NCBI GenBank assembly: GCA_963931865.1
Contig: OZ007507.1
Span: 2,464,783 to 2,528,782, forward strand
DNA: 64,000 nucleotides
Direction: 5' to 3'
Origin: Axinella damicornis
Taxonomy: Eukaryota > Porifera > Demospongiae > Axinellida > Axinellidae
A program made the position numbers and the translations under genes. Every line of letters begins with the position of its first letter. The first letter of the stretch is position 1. This document shows positions 10,035-21,754 of the stretch, piece after piece. The notes beneath the pieces were generated by a model. That model was not told the DNA's origin. It was given only the letters and a program-made list of their open reading frames with translations, and made no database searches.

Positions 10035-11079
10035 TTCAGCAAAGACTCCGAAATTGCCATACTATCATGAGCCACTTCATCTCTCTACCTATAATGTTGT
10101 CATGACTACAAAAGAAAGAAGAGGAGACTCACCTACTGTGAGTGGCTCTAGCTACTCCACCTCATCTGCTTAATGAGGTGCAGACGGTCAGAAATTATTA
10201 CAAATCATTCACAGTTTCCCTCCTGCACCCAGTGGTAATAGAAATTGGACGAGCTTCGCTGGAACATTTTAGATATGCAGAGCAAATAGCAGGCCAGTCC
10301 ACATCCTGAGGAAATTTTCAGCTAAGGCTAACAAGCACAGCTCTAACTAGTACAGAAAAATGGTCAAAGAATGCCATTCCTGGCACCCAGCTGAAACAAA
10401 AGCCTTTTAGCTTTACAGCCTCCAGTTATATAGTCAATATACAGAGTCTTGCTGCATTTGATTTTTCTGAAAGAGGTTGCATGTTTGAAACCAGCCCCTT
10501 GCACCACTGGCAATAATGAGGTCTAGCTGAAGAATAAAGGAAGACTCAAATTGATATTGACTGCATATGTTGGGTAGAATGTTGAAAGGGACCGCATCGC
10601 TATAGCGCTCCAGCCCAGGAGTGTCATTTCTCTCCATATGGGACATGCACTGTTTACATCGTACAGGCACACAAATACTGCTGACCCATGTGCATGGATA
10701 GATCAATGCATATGAAAGGACAGCATGCTCATGCAGTACAGGATTTTGGTACTCTCTGTATGTGGTGTATAGCTAAGTCTTGCCAGTGATGTTCAAATGT
10801 TCGCATAAGGGTTTGCATACATCATTAATTAAACAGAGAAGGTCTGACCCTTCATACACTACAATCATGGTTGCACACTATTAATGCCCATGGCTATCTT
10901 GTCAGTACAAATTAGTCACATGCACAATAGTAACTCATGTGATGTGTGTATGGCCAGCAGATGTAATAATATTATACCAGTGTAGCTAGCTAACCATGTG
11001 ATAGCATATGTAAGTAAGTCAGGAATATAATTATTATAAAATCTCTATCTCAATTGTAGAATTTTGCCGTTGATAGCCG

Positions 11080-11142
11080 GAATTCAGAAGACTGTGGACA
11101 CTGCAGCAGTTAGTGCAGGGAGTCAGCCCTAACAGACTGAAG
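11080..11142 (+). promoter_or_regulatory. Candidate leader exon of copy 3
   Basis: This is the conserved block with CAGTTAGTGCAGGGAGTCA, ending AAG|GTACAT at 11143. It lies about 3.1 kb upstream of copy 3, the distance being lengthened by the CpG-rich insertion at 12525-13688. Confidence 0.4.
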
Positions 11143-12524
11143 GTACATGTCTGCATGCATGTGTTCGACAAGGCTACTTTATGGTAGCTAGTTACAAATT
11201 CGAAATTGAGTAATTTGAACTCATGCTCTTCTGGATACTAAGTAGCTATATATGCTCTTATAGCTACCAGTCACTACCAAGCAATGCAGCTGCATATGGC
11301 TATAATACATCTTTTTGGGTGGAAGTCTGATTGTGTGGAGATACCAACTGATTCTGAGGCCACAGTATGCTGTCTACATTGTCCGACTAAGCAGACACTC
11401 TCACTGTGCACCACAACAGCCTTCAAAAGATTTACTCACAGAAGTGATCCTTGTAAGCCATGGCCAGTGCATGTGTGAAGGTTTGAACTAAAGCAGTAAA
11501 GAAGTAGCTAGCTAAGCTTGAATTTGTGATAGTCACTGAATCCTGAGAGAATAAGTGAATTTAATATCCTGACAGAGAGAGTCAGCTAAAGTAATGCATA
11601 GCTATGCAAGAGGCTGTGTTGGTGGATAGTGAGAGTATTAGCTCAGGGAAGTGCTTGAAACCACGTACCATTCAGTCAAAGGATAAGGACACTATTGGGC
11701 AATCTGGTTGCTTCTACCACCGCTACTATGTGGTCTAGTCATTTAAGACAGAACCATTTGAATTTGGCTCAGGCCTGCATGGCCACACAATGTTGCCCAC
11801 TATATGCAGCTGCTCCTCTGCCATGTGCCCACTGACTTGGAGCATCTGTGCACACGCGTGCCACTGCATATACCGGTAAAGGATTTGTTGTTTTGGCAAT
11901 TTAATTATCACCACTGCCCGACTCTGACTCACCAGAATTGCAATGGCTTGATTAAAGAAGGTAGTTACTAAAATGTGTACAGCTATGAGCAGTACAGGAT
12001 GCATTACACACACGGAGTACAGATTTTGCTGCAAGGGCTGGGAAGTTTGTATAGACCACTGATGAGTGCTACACACAGCAAAAGGCATTGTTCCCATTCT
12101 TGTCATGTGACCTGCAGTAGCTATACACTCGTGAACTTTATACTCGTGAACTTTCAGGCCATTATAGCAACTGTCATTGTTGCAGTACTCCATGCTGTCT
12201 GAAGTGGCTCATCATAGTATAGTGCCATTGCTTGAAACCACGCCTGAATCCAAGACTTTCTGAATACATGGCAATACAACATTACTTTGTTATTTTAATT
12301 AACAGAATTTCTCTGTGTGGATCACACGTTCATAATTACAACAAATCGACCCTAGCTACATCACGTAAGCACTAGCATGAATATGTCAGCCTTATCATAA
12401 TAGCTATCCATATCATTCAGCAGCTGCACAAATTCCAGCTGAAACTGTACAGAAAGCCGATGGCTGTTGCATGTGTGTGACGTTTGCAGCCATTTGTGGA
12501 AAAATAAACAGTGGCATTCATATT

Positions 12525-13688
12525 ATAGGTTAAACGATGAAACCGAGGGATCTACGGGATTTAGAGCCCCGCGGAAACTATATAGACACCGGCGCGCGAA
12601 GCGCAAGGGTGTTTATAGGTTTCCAAGGGGATCTAGCTAAATCCCGTAGGCCCCGAGGATTTATACTATACAGCTGGCAACCAATCAAATCGCTGTCTGT
12701 ATTAGCAACCGAAACAGTTAGCAACCGTTCAGTCAGAAAGACTTCGCACAGTTCGGCGCGGTTCATTTGCGTTTATACCGACAAATGGAAGCGTGCTGAC
12801 CCGTGCCGGCACGCTTTCAGATGCCAGTGTAAACGGGGTCAGAGATGGCGACTTTTATAGCAGCTGCTCTCGCCATCCGCTAACCGACAACTCTGCGTAC
12901 TCGTGCCTCGTGTTTGGGACTGTGACTCCGAAGCGGAACCAGACTCTGGGATCGCACCAAATACGCCCCGCCCGGCGCCCCATGACACTTACTGAGCTGA
13001 GCGCGAGCTCATGAGGAAAGTCCGAAGTCCAGCTCCGGCTCCACGCTACTGTACTCGTCTGGCCTGGCTAGGCTACAGCGCTCGCGCGCAAGACCGAATC
13101 ATGAACTGTACAATAGAGGTATCTATGATGATAAAATAATGTAGCTATGACACTAGGCGATAAGTACAGGAAATTTACAGGTGTAACAGTATAAGTGAAA
13201 TTTTACAGGTGTACCGTGGAGTACGTATTAGAACGCCGCTGAACAGGGGGATGGGCGCTAGATGCGTACTCGATCAGACTATACATGTACATGTATACTT
13301 AGGAATGTAGTATCCGCCCGCCCATTCAGCACTGTACAGTGTATAAACAACAAGCGCTGCGGTAAGCTGTGAATATCAATGACCGGCTATGAATATATAA
13401 GTCAATTTTTCACGCATAGAAATTGATCGCGCGTCTTTAAAGCACGCGTAGTTCATACTTCACGGCCTTTTTGAATGCACAACCTCGCCCAGAGGTTAAG
13501 AAATGCTGCTCAAAACTTTTGTGATGGGTGGGCCCTTACTACACTGCTTTTGGACCCTGTGCGTGGTGGGCGCTTGATACGTACACTACGGTATAAGTAA
13601 AATTTACAGGTGTATAAGTGAAATAAACCCCTTCAATTGGCCAATCATATCGCAGTATTTCATTGAAGTATAGTATAACTGTGTGTAC
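12525..13688. mobile_element. CpG-rich 1.16-kb insertion of unknown type
   Basis: The spacer before copy 5 reads from the G-C-A-G-C-C-A-T-T-T-G-T-G-G region (about 29210) directly into A-A-G-A-A-C-C-T-C-A-C-T-C-T-T-G-A-G (about 29268). Here the same two pieces are separated by about 1.16 kb that is far richer in CG dinucleotides than its surroundings. It holds a foldback structure (12553-12647) and two related stretches containing T-T-T-A-C-A-G-G-T-G-T (near 13160-13215 and 13590-13625). No coding capacity is recognised and no clear target duplication is seen. Confidence 0.55.
12553..12647. repeat. Imperfect inverted repeat in the CpG-rich insertion
   Basis: The left arm runs CGGGATTTAG ... 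GGAAAC ... AGACACC. The right arm runs GGTGTTT ... GGTTTCC ... CTAAATCCCG. They enclose a GC-rich loop of about 17 bases beginning GGCGCGCG. The strand could fold into a long imperfect hairpin. This supports an inserted element rather than a normal CpG island. Confidence 0.6.
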
Positions 13689-14206
13689 ATGAAGAACCTC
13701 ACTCTTGAGATATCAGGAGGGAATAGGAGCTCCTATTAATACTGGCCCAAGGTAGGCTATTCCTTCCACTGCAGTACTCTTCCCTGTTGAAGAGACTGAT
13801 TGAACATCATTGTTGCACATAGTAGATAATCAGGCAGGGTGACCAGTGCTGAATCCAAATGATGGAAGTCTAGCTGGTCGGTGTGGAATCAATATGATAT
13901 TTGTTGAAAACAAAAAGTGAAGCAAAACAAATGTGCTGAGGAGCTCATCTTTTATAGCTAGCAAGGGTTCATACAAACCTTCCAGAACTCCTGGTCTCTA
14001 TAATGAAATCAGCTTCTTAACAGTGCAGAGCGTCTTCATATTGAGACTTGGTGAATGGGGGTCCAATGAACCACAAGAAGGCATTTAATTTAGCTGTATG
14101 GAAGTTATAACTAATTTTGATGAATTAAGCCTTGTGGCATAATTTGCAGGTTATTTAAATTGTAGCTCTAACACTAACTTCTGCTCTTTCTACAGTCTAC
14201 AGAACA

Positions 14207-17200
14207 ATGATGTCCCAGTACACACCATCAATTGTTCTTGTGGCAGCACTGCTCCTCAGCACCCTCTCCTGCTGCTCCACTGAGAATGTGTACTGTGTCC
14301 TGCCTACCCTGCCTGGAAACACTTCATGCTCATCCTGCCCTCACAATGCAACTCACTGTGCCGCACTTTCCAAGTATGCACAAGAGACCGAATTGTATTT
14401 CACCTCCAACACCACAATAGTATTCTTACCAGGTGACCACACCCTCAGTATGAACATCACAGCTGCCAATATAAGCAGGTTGACCATGTGTGGAGAGTCT
14501 TCTCCAGGTTATGTAGCACGAGTTGTTTGCAGTGGGTCAGTTGGCTTCAGCTTCACCAGTATGGTCGACTTCAAAATCCATTCTTTAACTTTCACTTCGT
14601 GCGGTAGGAATTTTGTTAATTCTAAATTGAAAGCTACTGTGCTTTTGGAATCCATCGAAAGTGCTGAACTAGTTAACTGTTCCTTCCATGACAACGTCGG
14701 CACTGCACTCTCTGTATATGACACTAACATTACTCTAGCAGAGAACAGTGAGTTCACACACAACCACTGTAATCATGAGAGGTTCATACCTAACACCACA
14801 TGTATAGGAGGAGGTGGCATCACTGCTGTTGATAGCAACCTGACATTCACTGGGAACACGACCTTCATTGGAAATGATGGCTCAGCTAGCACTGGAATCA
14901 ATGTGACCAACTGCAGTCTGAGTTCCATTGGAAGCATCCACTTTATAAACCACACAAACACAGGTGATACACAACACCCTGCTGGAGCTATCTGGGCATT
15001 AACAAGCTCTTTAAGCTTCACTGGAACCAGCAACTTCATCAACAACTCAGCAGGTCAGGGTGGTGGTGGTGCAATTTATACACATAACAATACATTGTTG
15101 ATTTTCAATGGAACTAGCAACTTCATCAACAACTCAGCAGGTGAAGGTGGTGTGATTTCTGCATTTTACAATGTGTCATTGAGTTTCATTGGAGCTAGCA
15201 ACTTCATCAACAACTCAGCAGGTCAGGGTGGTGCAATTTTTGCATCATCCAATGTGTCAGTGAGTTTCATTGGAGCTAGCAACTTCATCAATAACACTGT
15301 AGTTTTTTTTGGCGGTGCAATTTTTACACCATACAATGTGTCATTGAGTTTCACTGGAGCTAGCAACTTCATCAACAACTCAGCACCCGAGGGTGGTGCG
15401 ATTTCTGCATTATCCAATGTGTCATTGAGTTTCACTGGAGCTAGTAACTTCATCATCAACTCAGCACGTGAAGGTGGCGCGATTTTTTCAGGATTCAATG
15501 TGGCAATGAGTTTCACTGGAAAGAACAGCTTCATCAGCAACTCAGCAGTTGTTAAGGGTGGTGCAATTTTGGAAAATTCCGGCACATCAGTTAGTTTCAT
15601 GGGAACCTGCAACTTCATAAGCAACTCGGCAGATAGTGGTGGAGGAGTGGCTCTGAGTGCTAAGGAGTCCAGCTTCTTCATTTTGCCTAATACAACTGTG
15701 TACTGGGACAACAATCAAGCACGTTTAGGAGGAGCCATCTTTGTTGATGATCAATCTAACCCCTTCATTTACTGCAATCAAATTGAAACAGAAATAGATA
15801 ATTGTTTCTTTCAACTTCCAGGCCAGAATCTGTCCAACAGTATTGATGTCCAGTTTGTATTCAAGGATAACTCTGCTGATGTTGCAGGCAGTGCATTATA
15901 TGGTGGTGCAATAGACAACTGCACACTTACTGGTTTGAACTCGTATAGTTCTGGTGAAGTATTTGACAGGTTAGTCCACTATGAAGAAGATAGTACAACG
16001 AATTCAAGCATTTCCTCTGATCCATTTGGCATATGCTCTTGTGAAGGCAACCATCTTAACTGTAGTAAGTCACCCACATACTCAGTGTATCCCGGTGAAA
16101 CATTTCATGTTTCCGTGGTTGCAGTTGGACAGAGAAATGGAACAGTGCCTTCATCAGTCAGAAGTCTTTTCACTGAAGGTCACCTTCAAGGCTTTCAGTA
16201 CATCCAAACAACCAACAGTACCTGCACCAAACTAAGCTACACTGTTTTTCCACCACAAGGCTATAACTATAGTGTCACAATAAAACTTTACGCAGATGGA
16301 CCATGTACAACCTTCAGTGATGAACTGGTTCTTCAACTGGATATAAATCAGACCTGCCCATCTGGCTTTAACCTATCAAGTGCCGAGAGTTCATGCGTGT
16401 GTGAACAAAGACTTGAAGGATACACAAGCCGCTGCAATATAACTGATGGATTGGGGCGAATAACACGTGATTCACACGAACAGTTTTGGGTTGGATATGA
16501 TCAGTCGTATGGACTCATTTTACACCCACACTGCCCTCTTGACTACTGTGTCTCTCATGCAGTGGAGTTTCCTCTCAACAATGCCGATTTGCAGTGTGCT
16601 AATCAGAGGACAGGTCTTTTATGCGGAGCTTGCAAGAGAGGCTGTAGTCTTGTATTAGGCACTTCTCAATGCATGCAGTGCACCAATAACCACCTTGCCT
16701 TGCTTGTCCCTTTTGCACTGATGGGAATAGCACTAGTCTTTTTGCTGTTTGTCTGCAAGCTGACAGTGGTGACAGGAACACTCAGTGGGCTAGTGTTCTA
16801 TGCCAATATTGTAGGAGTCAACCAAACATTGTTTCTACCAGTGGAATCTACGGATGTTTTATCGGTCTTCATCGCATGGCTAAACCTTGACTTTGGTGTT
16901 GAGTCTTGTTTCTACAATGGAATGGATGCTTACAGCAAAACATGGCTGCAGTTTGTGTTCCCTGTGTATATTTGGGTGATAGTAGGACTCCTGATTCTTG
17001 TTAGCCGTTTCTCAGACAAGTTTGCAAAACTGCTAGGCAACAACCCAGTGTCTGTCTTGGCCACACTCATCCTCCTCTCATATGCAAAGGTTCTCCGGAC
17101 AATACTTGCTGCTATTAATGTCACCTACCTGGAGTATCCAACGTACAGCAAAGGGGTGTGGCTGAATGATGCCAACATCAACTACCTTAGTGGCAAACAC

Positions 17201-17872
17201 ATTCCCCTCTTCCTAGTGGCAATCTGTTTCTTCTTATTTCTCTTTCTTCCTTACACCCTCTTGCTTCTCTGTGGTCAGTGGCTCCAGGCCGTATCACACC
17301 TGAGGCTGTTTGCATGGGTCAACAGGCTGAAACCTTTTATGGATTCTTACCATGCTCCTTACAAAGCAAAGCATCGCTATTGGCCTGGACTACTCCTTGT
17401 GCTTCGCTTTGGTCTTCTTTTAGTCTTTGCAGTCAATCCTCAGCAAGACCCCAGTATCAACCTGCTAGCAATTCAGGTGGGAACCGGGATCCTTAAACTT
17501 TGGGCCTGGATCAGTGGTGGGGTTTACAGGAACTGGTGTCTCAATGCTCTTGAAGGTTCCTTTGCTCTGAATTTAATCATTCTAGCTGCTGCTACCTACC
17601 ACGTCAAACTCTCAGGAGGAAATCAGCTTGCTGTTGGATACACCTCTGTTACCATAGTACTTGTGACATTCGTTGGGATCCTTGTCTACCACATCTTCCA
17701 GCAAGCGAGGGACTCAAAGCTGTGGAAGAGGATTCCCAAGCTGAACAGGGAGTTCAACGAAGATCATGCAGCTGCTAATCCGGTTTGTATTCCCGAGGTA
17801 GTTGAAGACTCCAGTCAACTTCGTGAACCTCTGCTTGAGGATCCCCCGAAACCGAACTATGGTGCCTTCTAA
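14207..17872 (+). CDS. Array copy 3: beta-helix/multi-TM surface protein (1221 aa)
   Basis: The start is the first of two adjacent ATGs after the acceptor T-C-T-A-C-A-G (ending 14195), giving M-M-S-Q and a hydrophobic signal peptide ending C-C-S-T. The beta-helix has eight Pmp-like repeats (about residues 267-483), more than copy 2. Next come the conserved F-F-I-L-P-N-T-T-V-Y-W block, Y-G-G-A-I-D-N-C, the Cys-rich domain (about 715-810), membrane segments from about 826, and the tail with R-E-P-L-L-E-D-P-P and terminal P-N-Y-G-A-F. A variant C-K-R-G-C replaces the usual C-K-R-G-Y and adds a cysteine. Downstream, at 18107-18218, sits a second, decayed 3' end of the same gene family. It is intact and uninterrupted. 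Its sister by flanking sequence is copy 5. Confidence 0.85.
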   Translation: MMSQYTPSIVLVAALLLSTLSCCSTENVYCVLPTLPGNTSCSSCPHNATHCAALSKYAQETELYFTSNTTIVFLPGDHTLSMNITAANISRLTMCGESSPGYVARVVCSGSVGFSFTSMVDFKIHSLTFTSCGRNFVNSKLKATVLLESIESAELVNCSFHDNVGTALSVYDTNITLAENSEFTHNHCNHERFIPNTTCIGGGGITAVDSNLTFTGNTTFIGNDGSASTGINVTNCSLSSIGSIHFINHTNTGDTQHPAGAIWALTSSLSFTGTSNFINNSAGQGGGGAIYTHNNTLLIFNGTSNFINNSAGEGGVISAFYNVSLSFIGASNFINNSAGQGGAIFASSNVSVSFIGASNFINNTVVFFGGAIFTPYNVSLSFTGASNFINNSAPEGGAISALSNVSLSFTGASNFIINSAREGGAIFSGFNVAMSFTGKNSFISNSAVVKGGAILENSGTSVSFMGTCNFISNSADSGGGVALSAKESSFFILPNTTVYWDNNQARLGGAIFVDDQSNPFIYCNQIETEIDNCFFQLPGQNLSNSIDVQFVFKDNSADVAGSALYGGAIDNCTLTGLNSYSSGEVFDRLVHYEEDSTTNSSISSDPFGICSCEGNHLNCSKSPTYSVYPGETFHVSVVAVGQRNGTVPSSVRSLFTEGHLQGFQYIQTTNSTCTKLSYTVFPPQGYNYSVTIKLYADGPCTTFSDELVLQLDINQTCPSGFNLSSAESSCVCEQRLEGYTSRCNITDGLGRITRDSHEQFWVGYDQSYGLILHPHCPLDYCVSHAVEFPLNNADLQCANQRTGLLCGACKRGCSLVLGTSQCMQCTNNHLALLVPFALMGIALVFLLFVCKLTVVTGTLSGLVFYANIVGVNQTLFLPVESTDVLSVFIAWLNLDFGVESCFYNGMDAYSKTWLQFVFPVYIWVIVGLLILVSRFSDKFAKLLGNNPVSVLATLILLSYAKVLRTILAAINVTYLEYPTYSKGVWLNDANINYLSGKHIPLFLVAICFFLFLFLPYTLLLLCGQWLQAVSHLRLFAWVNRLKPFMDSYHAPYKAKHRYWPGLLLVLRFGLLLVFAVNPQQDPSINLLAIQVGTGILKLWAWISGGVYRNWCLNALEGSFALNLIILAAATYHVKLSGGNQLAVGYTSVTIVLVTFVGILVYHIFQQARDSKLWKRIPKLNREFNEDHAAANPVCIPEVVEDSSQLREPLLEDPPKPNYGAF

Positions 17873-18106
17873 CTATTTCCAGGGTGCAAGTGTGTTGTGT
17901 AATAATACTTTGGATAAGTGTCCATGATTGTAGCTAGGATGTTGATGCATTTGTTTGTGCAAAGTTTTTGAGCTTGTTTGTAACATAAAATTACATTACT
18001 TGCAAGTTGCATGTTATGTTGTCTACGAGCTTAGGGTTAATAATTATGCTGTTAGCAGTTAACATTATCCTTGTTTCCGATAGCTAGTAAAGATTATTTT
18101 GAGATT

Positions 18107-18218
18107 GCGAGAATTGTGTACTAGTAGTTGCCAAACCTGCTGTGGTAGATGAGGCTTCAGTCAATTTCGTGAACCTCTTCTTGTGAACTCTCCAGGACCA
18201 AACTATGGTGCCTTCTAA
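18107..18218 (+). pseudogene. Relic of an array-gene 3' end
   Basis: About 110 bases match the last codons of copy 4, with the tail motifs V-V-A-K-P-A-V, Q-F-R-E-P-L and P-N-Y-G-A-F still readable. It sits 230 bases after the true stop of copy 3. An internal TGA replaces GAG in the L-L-E-D stretch and another stop lies upstream. A near-identical relic follows copy 5, so the event predates the block duplication. It looks like the scar of unequal crossing-over that removed most of a gene. Confidence 0.75.
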
Positions 18219-19446
18219 ACTAGTATCCATGATTGTATGCTATATATGGAGCAATTTCAATTAGCCAAACTTTGCATTTGCTGATATTGGTTTTTATTAT
18301 TACCTGTGGTGCTTAAGCTAGGGGCTGGTTTCAACCTTGCAATCTCTTTCAGAAAAAAAACAAATGCAGCGAAACTCTTTATATTGACTATAGCCATGGC
18401 AATATTAGGTGGAGGGATGAGCACTATAGCTGAATGCACAAGGACATATTCACATTCAGCATCGCTTACACTGAGCTATTATAGGTTTCATACCAAGCAT
18501 GGCAAAGCAACCATTTCAAGAACTCCATATGTATAATTGTGATTGTGTTGTATATGTACCAACTGATTCAGATACTACAGTACATTGTATATAACGTCTC
18601 ACTCACTGATCCATCTGTATCACAACTGCTAGGAATTAAAATTCAGGTTTCATTGGAATGACAACAATCTGTATCCATGGGGTTGTTTCAATCTGAGATA
18701 CAGATTACTTGGTGACTAACAGTGTTTGTTATTGCCATAGCAACGGAATTCTGAAACTTGATTCGTCAGGGATAACATTTGAAATGTAATGCCATAATGG
18801 AAATATCAGTTCATGGTAGCTAACAAGTGCATGTAACATAACTAGCAAATATTGTTCTCTAGCTACCTAGTGTAGCTATACAACTAACATTAACTTTTAA
18901 TTGGCAAATATTCTCCAAAAACCTAAAGTCTAGCTGAAGAATGAAGGAAGACTCAAACTGAAGCATGTATATATGTTGGGGTAATCTATAGAATGTTGAA
19001 GGGACCATCACAAAAGTAGCTATAACTCTCCAGCCCAGGAGTGTCGTTTCTCTCCGTATGGGGACACTGTTTACACCATATACAGGCACACAAATACTGC
19101 TGATCCATGGGCATGGATCGGTCGACAATCATGCATATGAAAGGACAACATGTAGCTCATGCAGTCAAGGATTTTAGTTCTCTCTATGTGAAACTAAGTC
19201 TTGCCAGTGATGTTCAAATGTTCACATAGGGTTTGCACACCATTAAATAGTGAAGGTCTGACTCTCCATGCATGTACTACAATCACGGTTGCACACTGTT
19301 TGCCCATGGCTAGCTTGTCAGTACAAATTAGTCACATGCACAATAGTAAGTTATGATAACTCATTTGATGTGTGGCAGATGCATTATTATACCAAAACAG
19401 CTGGCTGAATGTGATAGTTTGTAGAATTTTGCCATCAGTTGATAGC

Positions 19447-19512
19447 TGGAGTTCAGAAGACTGTTGACATAGCTAGCAGTTAGTGCAGGGAGTCAGCCGT
19501 AACAGACTGAAG
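19447..19512 (+). promoter_or_regulatory. Candidate leader exon of copy 4
   Basis: This is the conserved block ending AAG|GTACTT at 19513, about 2.2 kb upstream of the broken copy 4. It shares a C-T-G-T-T-G-A-C-A-T-A-G variant with the block before copy 6. Confidence 0.4.
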
Positions 19513-20722
19513 GTACTTGATAAGGTTAGTTTATGGTAGCTAGTTACAAATTCAAAATTGAGTAATTTGAACCCATGTCCTTCTGAATACTAAGTATATG
19601 CTCTTATACCAGTCACTACTATATACCAAGCTGTACAGTGCCCGTGGTAGAGGAGCAGCAAACAAGCTGCATATAGCTATAGTCATCTTTCTAGGTGGAA
19701 TTCTGATTCCAAATAATTGTGTGGAGATATCAACTGATTCTGAGGCCACGGTGTGCTGTCTACATTGTCAGACTAAGCAGACACTCTCACTATCCTCGTC
19801 AAAAAATTTAATCACACAAGTGATCCTTGTAAGCCATGGCCAATATGTGAAGGCTAGCTTTCCAGTAAATCAGAAAAAGAAGCAAATAAGCCCGGACTTG
19901 TGATAGTCAATGAATGCTGAGGAAGAAAATTGCATGAATAAGTGAATTTAATATGCTGACAGAGAGAGACAGCTAATGTAATGCATAGCTATGCAAGAGG
20001 CTGTGTTGGTAGATAGTGAGAGTGTTAGCTCGGGCAAAGTGCTTGAAATTGCCATTTAGTCACATGATAAGGATACAATTGGGCAATCTGGTTGCTTCTA
20101 CCACCTCTACTATGTGGTCTAGTCATTAAGCAGAACAATTTGAATTTGGCTCAGGCCTGCATGGCTACACAATGTTGCCCACTATATGCAGCTGCTCCTC
20201 TGCCATGTGCCAACTGACTTGGAGCACCTGTGCACACGCGTGCCACTGCATATAAACTTGGATTTGTTGTTTTGGCAATTTAATTATCACCACTGCCCGA
20301 CTCTGACTCACCAGAATTGCAATGGCTTGATTAAAGAAGGTAGTTAGTTACTAGAATGCATACAGCTATGAGCAGTACAGGATGCATTACACACATGGAG
20401 TACAGAATTTGCGGCAAGGGCTGGGAAGTTTGCATAGACCACTGATGAGTGCTATACACAGCAAAGGGCATTGTTCCCATTCTGGTCATGTGACCTGCAG
20501 TAGCTATATACTCGTGAACTTTTCAGGTCATTATAACAACTTCCATTGTTGCAGTACTCCATGCTATTTATCTGAAGTGGCTCATCATAGTATATATAGT
20601 GCCACTGCATGAAACCACGCCTGAATCCAAGACTTTCTGAACACACTGCAATACAACATTAATTGTGTCAGTCGCAGTAGTCTTACGTGTGCATGGTGTA
20701 ATTATCCATAGAACGATTGCAA

Positions 20723-20972
20723 GGTGGTGGATTGGCGTAGTGGGATAACATCTTGACTGGGAGCCCAGCTAGGCGGAGGTGCCGCAGGTTCGATCCCCAG
20801 AAGTAGTGTTTGTTTTCTGGTGGGTGAAATGTCAGTGTGTATACGGCCTGTGTATGGGCTTTTGGTGTGCACACAGCATTGTTTGGCCTCATCCAGTTAG
20901 GCAGCATTACGGAGGGGTTCAAACCGTGTTGGAGGACTGGTCAAAGCGCTCGCCTTGAAACCATCCTTTTTA
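20723..20972 (+). mobile_element. tRNA-derived SINE, copy A
   Basis: The head has RNA polymerase III box A (TGGCGTAGTGGG, near 20733) and box B (GGTTCGATCCC, near 20787) at tRNA-like spacing. About 180 bases of unrelated body follow, ending CTTGAAACCATCC. The same 250-base unit lies inverted at 25653-25900, which defines its length. A LINE-like coding fragment abuts its 3' end here. Confidence 0.8.
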
Positions 20973-21201
20973 AGAGCAGCTACCGTGGCATACAAACGAC
21001 TAGCAACCCTCATTGCAGCCAAGAGAGAACAACCATACAGTAACGTAATGGGCTGGCTCAGATGCCACCTCTCCTTTTCACTGTTACGCTCCACTGTAAT
21101 GTGCCTCAGAGGGTCACGCTCCAAGCTTGGATTTGCGCCACGTGTCGACACACCTGCTGACCTGGTGGTACAGGAAGGCCGCATCCCCACCTTGTCATAA
21201 C
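20955..21201 (+). pseudogene. LINE-like ORF C-terminal fragment
   Basis: An 81-codon open frame ends in a stop and reads A-A-T-V-A-Y-K-R-L-A-T-L-I-A-A-K-R-E, then M-G-W-L-R-C-H-L-S-F-S-L-L-R-S and C-L-R-G-S-R-S. This K-R-E ... W-L-R-C-x-L-S-F-S-L-L-R ... R-G-S-R pattern is familiar from the C-terminal ends of metazoan retrotransposon proteins. Recognition is from memory and no reverse transcriptase core is present. It is fused to the SINE body, so the pair may share a 3' end, as SINEs often do with their LINE partner. Confidence 0.5.
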
Positions 21202-21754
21202 TGACTATTTTTTGTCTATTTTTTCAAACAATTGTACATACAATGTAGTCACTCTATTTTTGTTGTTGCTAGTACACTGGTCTGTATTCTTTGCCAAATT
21301 TCATCACATCTTTGTCCAGTGAAAAAAAAATTGCAAGGCATGCACGGCGATCTTCTTGTGCGACCATACGTCGTGCCTTAAGCTTCGAAACTGTACAGAA
21401 AGCCGATGGCTGTTGCATGTGTGTGACATTTGCAGCCATTTGTGGCATAAAACAGCATTCCTTCTTCATTTGTGTCCACAAAGAACTCATCCTTTATAGC
21501 ATTGGGTTCATACAAACCTTCCAGAACTCCTGGTCTCTATAATGAAACTAGCTCCTTAACAGTGCAGAGCGTCTTCCACAGAAATATATTGAGACTTGGT
21601 GAATGGCGGTCCAATAAACCACAAGAAAGCAGGCATTAGGAAGTTATAACTACTTGATGAATTAACTTAAGGCTTGTGGCATAATTTGCAGGTGATTTAT
21701 ATGCCGATTGTAGCTCTAACACTAACTTCTGCTCTTCCTACAGTCTACAGAACA

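Larger units (their letters stand above)
8844..14206. other. Spacer between copies 2 and 3
   Basis: It holds a decayed tyrosine-recombinase element on the minus strand (9178-10034), which includes a 118-bp tandem repeat, and a segment at 10090-10330 shared with 26380-26700. It also has the leader block at 11080-11142 and spacer text shared with the other units up to about 12524. A CpG-rich insertion follows (12525-13688), then shared spacer text to the gene. Just before copy 3 lies a candidate 46-base intron (GT at 14150, AG at 14195). No intact gene other than copy 3 is seen. Confidence 0.6.
17873..21754. other. Spacer between copies 3 and 4
   Basis: It begins with the 3' flank of copy 3 and a gene-end relic (18107-18218). 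Text from there to about 20.6 kb matches the spacer after copy 5 (34789-37600) closely, including the leader block at 19447-19512. A SINE (20723-20972) and a LINE-like ORF fragment (20955-21201) follow; they are absent from the matching place near 37.6 kb. The segment 21569-21750 is nearly identical to 38255-38420, the immediate 5' flank of copy 6. No other gene is seen. Confidence 0.6.

Noticed and set aside
20897..21190. Minus-strand 97-codon frame over the SINE/LINE junction
   Set aside because: It is the antisense of the LINE-like fragment, whose + frame carries the recognisable motifs.
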